Assembly: GCA_910574865.1 (NCBI GenBank)
Contig: CAJTDN010000002.1
Span: forward strand, 62,001-126,000
DNA: 64,000 bases
DNA from: Lachnospiraceae bacterium
Lineage (GTDB): Bacteria > Bacillota > Clostridia > Lachnospirales > Lachnospiraceae
Direction: 5' to 3'
Positions 60,180-64,000 of this stretch are shown piece after piece (the first letter of the stretch is position 1; every line of letters starts with the position of its first letter). The position numbers and the translations under genes are program-made. Under the pieces are notes generated by a model. The model was not told the origin of the DNA, ran no database searches, and saw only the letters and a program-made list of their open reading frames with translations.

Positions 60180-62642
60180 CTAATTTCCATAATCCCTCTC
60201 CAAAATCATTGATTCAAATGTCGGCTCATGGTACACTCCGTCTTCATCCACATAATCCTGCGCCGTCATCTTTTCACATATGCTGCTGACAAAAACATTG
60301 TTCTCCTTATCATAAGTCAACATATCATCCAATTCACCATTTTCATCATACAATTCTAACGTAGTTCCATCAAACTGATAGGTTCCATTTCCCATGTATG
60401 AATCGTATTCATAAGTTGCATATTCGGTATAATAGCTCCCATCCTCGCTAAAAGTATAATAGCAACTGTCGGACAACCGATATCCACCATAATACCATCT
60501 TCCCTCTGTCAGCTGGATGCCATTCTCCTTTTCCTCTTCTCGTAACCGCTCTTCTTCCTCTTTCCGTCTTTGCTCTTCCTCCTGGTATCTTTGTGCCTCT
60601 TCTTTACGTCTTTCTTCTTCCTCCTGGCGTTGTCTTTCCTCTTCCTTCTGCCTCTTCCTTTCATCCCTGTCCGCGTCTTCTTTTGTCCGATAGTACCGTT
60701 TCATGGACGGTTCACCATCAAGGTTGTGAAAATATATATTTCCTATCCAAAAATACAGCGTATCCACCGAAAGTTCCGAAAAATGCCCGTTCTCCGACAC
60801 CGCCCAGATTTCCACTTCCATCGCATCATCTATTTCCGCTTTGAAGTCAAACGTTCCCGTTGTTTGAGCAGAAAGCAAATCCGATTCCCATACCATTTCG
60901 CCATCTGCGTAAACCTGCACTTTTGCTGTATATTCATCTATGCCGTTCCGTACTGAAATCGTTCCACTTACATAATCATAGCTTTTATCCATATCATAAT
61001 GCACACAAGAATGCATTTCTCGTGTCGGATACACATGGAATCCTTTCTTTCCAGAAACAGAATTACCAAGCCAGTCTTCTACCGTATATGCCGCGTCATC
61101 CGCATCCGGCATTCCAACACCCTCATTCCAATAAATCGGTCCCAATATCGTCGGACCCGGATGAAGCAGCAAGTCCGCATTCTTTATTTCGGTTCTAAAA
61201 TTAGCCTCAACTTTCTGGCTGAGATACCGTTTCCCCAAATCTCGTTCTTCTGCTGACAGTTCCAAAATATCTGGTGCGTAATTATACATAACTAACGAAA
61301 CCTTTTTCCCATCCTGCGCAAAAAACACCGGATCCACTATCATATTATAATCATCATAAACATAATAATGATTCTCAACTCCAGAATCGTACCACCGTCC
61401 CGCATGCTTTTCGTTCGTATATATGACTTTTCCATTCACATAAAGGTACAGAGTGCCATCCACCTCCCGGGCAATCGGTCTGCCTCCAAGCGATTCAATC
61501 ACCTCGCTATTTTCAGGATGATTCAAATCAAACACCTGCATCATGTATCCTGGATACCATCGTTCATTATCAGCGCACCAATAGGAATAACATGCATAGT
61601 TTTCCCCCACATACCATGTTCCCGCTGAAATCTGACTTATATCAATCGGCTCTTCTGACAACAACTGGCAACTTTTCCTATCCAAAGGTGTCCTTGCTAA
61701 AAATATATCCCCGCCTTCTCTTTCATGCAAATGATAAAAACCGTCTTTCGCGATACATGGACTTTCAAAGTCCTTCGTGCTCTTACACACTGTTTCCACC
61801 ATATCGCTCTCTGGATTATAAACCAAATAAACCGTTTCCTGCATTTGGTTTACTTTCAACAAAATATGGGAATCCGATACTTGTATTCCTCTTATGGAGC
61901 CTCCTCTTTTTGACATGTATTCCAACACACTTTGTACCACTTCCGCTTCACCCGTATTCTCCGACACACGGTACAAACTTGCGCTTTCATACATCCCTTC
62001 GGCATGCAAAAAATAAATCCATTCTTCTTGTTTCAAAAACGTTTTTCTCACCAAAATATCCATATCAGCGTATACATCAAAAACAGATGTCAACCCATTT
62101 AAAAGAGCATTATTTAAATCACGCACCTCATCAGACTCATAAAGGCACTCCAACGTTGAATCACCAGAAACACAATCATTTATCCTATAAAAAGATTCCG
62201 TATTTGTCTCGCTATTACGAACATTATAATAAAGACAACCATTTTCGCACGAAATAAGACGTGGAAGGCCATCAATTTCACACAAAATCGTAGTGCTACC
62301 ATCTGGAGAATATCGCGTGATTTTCCCCCCATCTACCTTAAACATGCAAGCCTGATAATAGATTTCATTTTCCGTGTTCTGCATCGTCCAGAAACCATAC
62401 TCGTTTCCGTCTATTCCGCCTGATAATTCCACGTCCTTCACGCTTCCATAGTCTCGTGTACGTAGAATAAGGCCGCCCGTTCCCCACTCATACTTGTAAG
62501 TCGGACTTAATATCTCCAACACGCCACCGCCCTCATCTGTATTTTCTGATTTCGGCTCGTCCCCCGCGCCAGAGTTGGTACAGCCACTCAAAAGCACCAT
62601 AAATAACAATACCGCAAAACCAATCTGTATTTTCCGATTCAT
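60180..62642 (-). CDS. Large lipoprotein with a charged coiled coil
   Basis: The 820-residue protein has a lipoprotein signal ending in the lipobox LLSGC (MNRKIQIGFAVLLFMVLLSG, lipidated Cys21). The N-terminal 500 residues look like a beta-propeller or DUF5050-type domain with repeated tyrosine and tryptophan blocks (WYVGENYACYSYWCADNERW). A Gly/Asp-rich sensor-like domain follows, then a Glu/Arg/Gln coiled coil (about 655-705) and a small C-terminal domain that reads YYTFSEDGSYYTEYATYEYD. Function unknown. Its last 17 codons recur at 51041. Confidence 0.85.
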   Translation of the reverse strand: MNRKIQIGFAVLLFMVLLSGCTNSGAGDEPKSENTDEGGGVLEILSPTYKYEWGTGGLILRTRDYGSVKDVELSGGIDGNEYGFWTMQNTENEIYYQACMFKVDGGKITRYSPDGSTTILCEIDGLPRLISCENGCLYYNVRNSETNTESFYRINDCVSGDSTLECLYESDEVRDLNNALLNGLTSVFDVYADMDILVRKTFLKQEEWIYFLHAEGMYESASLYRVSENTGEAEVVQSVLEYMSKRGGSIRGIQVSDSHILLKVNQMQETVYLVYNPESDMVETVCKSTKDFESPCIAKDGFYHLHEREGGDIFLARTPLDRKSCQLLSEEPIDISQISAGTWYVGENYACYSYWCADNERWYPGYMMQVFDLNHPENSEVIESLGGRPIAREVDGTLYLYVNGKVIYTNEKHAGRWYDSGVENHYYVYDDYNMIVDPVFFAQDGKKVSLVMYNYAPDILELSAEERDLGKRYLSQKVEANFRTEIKNADLLLHPGPTILGPIYWNEGVGMPDADDAAYTVEDWLGNSVSGKKGFHVYPTREMHSCVHYDMDKSYDYVSGTISVRNGIDEYTAKVQVYADGEMVWESDLLSAQTTGTFDFKAEIDDAMEVEIWAVSENGHFSELSVDTLYFWIGNIYFHNLDGEPSMKRYYRTKEDADRDERKRQKEEERQRQEEEERRKEEAQRYQEEEQRRKEEEERLREEEKENGIQLTEGRWYYGGYRLSDSCYYTFSEDGSYYTEYATYEYDSYMGNGTYQFDGTTLELYDENGELDDMLTYDKENNVFVSSICEKMTAQDYVDEDGVYHEPTFESMILERDYGN

Positions 62643-62780
62643 TTACTTTCCTCTCAATTTTCCTTATGCCACCTCGTAATTTAAATCTTGTAACACAACA
62701 TAACCCTAATATCCGATTATGGTTCGTAAATCCTACATATCAAAAATGTTTTTAGATGCTGACAAAACATTTTGCTCGTA

Positions 62781-63059
62781 CTACCGCACAATGCTTTCCT
62801 CTGTTTCTCCATAAACTATAGTCATGGAATTCAACACATCCGCAATTTCACGAATTAGCTTTTCCACTTTTATAAGTTCTAACCTTAATTCTTGATAACG
62901 TGTAACATAAGATACGCTTTCAGTGCTTCCCCATTCTTATAATAGTCCAATCAATGAATCCATCCTATAGATGATGCCGTTTACACCGTCTGCCTCATTG
63001 CGGAACTGGTTCATTCTTTCTCTCATCTGATTCGAAGTAATCCTCGTCCGACTTTCCAT
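62781..63059 (-). pseudogene. WXG100 protein with an in-frame stop
   Basis: The ATG at 63057-63059 (GGGAG upstream) reads MESRTRITSNQMRERMNQFR and DSLIGLL, TAA, then EWGSTESVSYVTRYQELRLE and a stop at 62781. It aligns with the intact WXG100 gene next to it, and the TAA falls just before the WxG turn. It is a decayed tandem duplicate. The remaining 62643-62780 is AT-rich with nothing recognisable. Confidence 0.88.
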
Positions 63060-63152
63060 CATACAATTCTCCCTTGCATCTACAATTATGAGTCGTAAAA
63101 TAGTGATTTTTGCAAACGACCTCCTGAATCGAACAAGAGGTCGTTCAAAAGA

Positions 63153-63446
63153 TTATCTCCCATACTGATGAGCAATGCTATTATCAGTTTCTTCGATAAT
63201 TTTTGCCGTGGAATCAAGCGCGGCCGCGATTTCACGAATCAATTCTTCCGCTTTCATAAAACCGGGTTTCAATTCTTGATAACGTGCAGCATAAGATTCG
63301 CTTGCAGCACCTTCCCACTCACTTTGCAATAGTCCAAGCAATGAATCCATTCTACTAATGACACTGTTTACGACGTTTGCTTCATTACGGTACTGGTTTG
63401 CTCTTTCTCTCATCTGATCTGGAGTAATCCTAATCTGATTTGCCAT
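63153..63446 (-). CDS. WXG100-family type VII secretion substrate
   Basis: The 97-residue helical hairpin protein begins MANQIRITPDQMRERANQYR and has the WEG turn (LLQSEWEGAASESYAARYQE) at the middle and a second helix ending HQYGR. Family members are secreted as dimers by the ESX/Yuk machinery and often accompany LXG toxins. GGAGG precedes the ATG. A decayed copy lies directly downstream and another gene upstream, possibly of the same locus. Confidence 0.94.
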   Translation of the reverse strand: MANQIRITPDQMRERANQYRNEANVVNSVISRMDSLLGLLQSEWEGAASESYAARYQELKPGFMKAEELIREIAAALDSTAKIIEETDNSIAHQYGR

Positions 63447-63531
63447 GGTAAGTTCCTCCCTTCTTTAGAATTTTATATATAACCGGTAATCCGGATATAT
63501 ACCGCGTATAGCTATCATATTGTCTAAACGT

Positions 63532-63996
63532 CTATGCCGCATCTAACGCAACAAATCCTTCATACGTAAGTATTTTCGGCTGTGCTGTACCTCTCATAGA
63601 CAAACCATCTGCTTGCTTGGCGCAATAATGATAATACGACTTTTTTAGTCCTGTTGAAGCATTTGACATTGCCTCAAACATCTCAATCATATTTTTCTTA
63701 TTAAATTCAAAACAATTATTCAAATCATTAGCCACGGTTTCATATTTCTTATCATTCAAATCTAATTTCTGAAACTTTTCAAGTGCCTTTTCATAAGCAC
63801 TATTACTGGATTTATAGAGTTGATAATATATTAATGCATCTTTCATACTTCTCGCTTCGGTTCCCAGCCCCGTTACTTCTCCTACAATGTCAATACTTTC
63901 ATCAATAGTAGACACTACATTCACGACGCTGGCAACTTTACCAAAAACAGTTGTAACACCATCCGTTTCCTTTATTTTCTTCAAGAATTCCATCAT
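63532..63996 (-). CDS. Helical protein of unknown function, possibly partial
   Basis: The frame starts with paired ATGs 4 nt from the window edge, so the true start may be outside. The 154 residues are mostly helical, with a Gly/Val-rich hydrophobic part (about residues 17-45, VFGKVASVVNVVSTIDESID) and a cysteine pair near YYHYCAKQ. It sits upstream of a WXG100 gene, which suggests a type VII secretion accessory or substrate. I do not recognise the family. Confidence 0.6.
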   Translation of the reverse strand: MMEFLKKIKETDGVTTVFGKVASVVNVVSTIDESIDIVGEVTGLGTEARSMKDALIYYQLYKSSNSAYEKALEKFQKLDLNDKKYETVANDLNNCFEFNKKNMIEMFEAMSNASTGLKKSYYHYCAKQADGLSMRGTAQPKILTYEGFVALDAA

Positions 63997-64000
63997 CCGC

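Noticed and set aside
1-64000. tRNA and rRNA genes, riboswitches of known classes
   Set aside because: I looked for cloverleaf ends, T-box and common riboswitch cores by eye and saw none; a covariance search could still find something I missed.

Overview
The window reads as chromosomal DNA of a Gram-positive anaerobe of the Clostridia, most likely a Lachnospiraceae member. The basis is the Clostridia gene order mtaB-ireB-ruvX-DUF1292-rnj-trmR-U32 peptidase, the nifS-thiI pair, an ireB gene, LPxTG-like sorting and WXG100 proteins, and AGGAGG-type ribosome sites throughout. The assignment is by gene content only; there is no rRNA in the window.

Region 1 (1-8.98 kb) is one end of an integrative and conjugative element (ICE). 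All genes are on the minus strand: DUF6075, a 59-aa protein, ParA, ParB, RepA_N initiator, four unrecognised proteins, a PcfB-like protein and the VirD4/TraG coupling protein. The coupling protein is cut after its Walker A region by a second element whose large serine recombinase lies at the junction and runs off the left edge, so two mobile elements are nested. The ICE abuts the 3' end of the 23S rRNA uracil methyltransferase gene (rlmD/rum), a known ICE attachment region.

Region 2 (8.96-29.2 kb) is ordinary high-GC housekeeping DNA, nearly all on the minus strand: rlmD, pcrA, an AraC regulator with an M23 peptidase, YitT, nudC, a U32 tRNA-hydroxylation protein with trmR, RNase J, DUF1292, ruvX, ireB, mtaB, a plus-strand HPr-like protein without the usual histidine, thiI-nifS, rsmE and prmA. 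Several conserved proteins (PcrA, MtaB, PrmA, and AGCS in the next region) carry low-complexity inserts, some visibly made of DNA tandem repeats.

Region 3 (29.2-49 kb) is accessory DNA with much gene decay: intact Uma2, AGCS symporter, DinB-like protein, WYL, TetR/SDR, an ABC transporter with a nonsense codon, a heterodimeric ABC exporter under MarR control and a PIN toxin-antitoxin pair. Mixed among them are remnants of an AraC regulator, two GH78 rhamnosidases, a GPH sugar transporter, a second Uma2, a PD-(D/E)XK protein, a vWA protein and an IS1634-type transposase. Long near-perfect palindromes often sit at the break points.

Region 4 (48.7-64 kb) is more AT-rich and codes mostly for surface or envelope functions: a secreted transglutaminase-like protein, a broken SGNH hydrolase, a membrane-anchored NACHT-LRR NTPase resembling bacterial NLR defence proteins, a sortase-anchored BspA-type LRR protein, a transpeptidase PBP overlapping an O-antigen-ligase-like protein, a large lipoprotein, and WXG100 proteins of a type VII secretion locus at the right edge. 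A 51-bp scar of the lipoprotein gene beside the NACHT gene suggests that the NACHT gene replaced most of a lipoprotein paralogue in an ancestral lipoprotein-SGNH-transglutaminase operon.

The most unusual non-coding signal is a family of about 125-135 bp palindromic elements (47.9 and 56.7-57.0 kb, plus a partial copy at 54.1 kb). They keep a small apical hairpin and a 3' tail constant while the 17-bp outer stem changes completely in sequence but stays perfectly paired.
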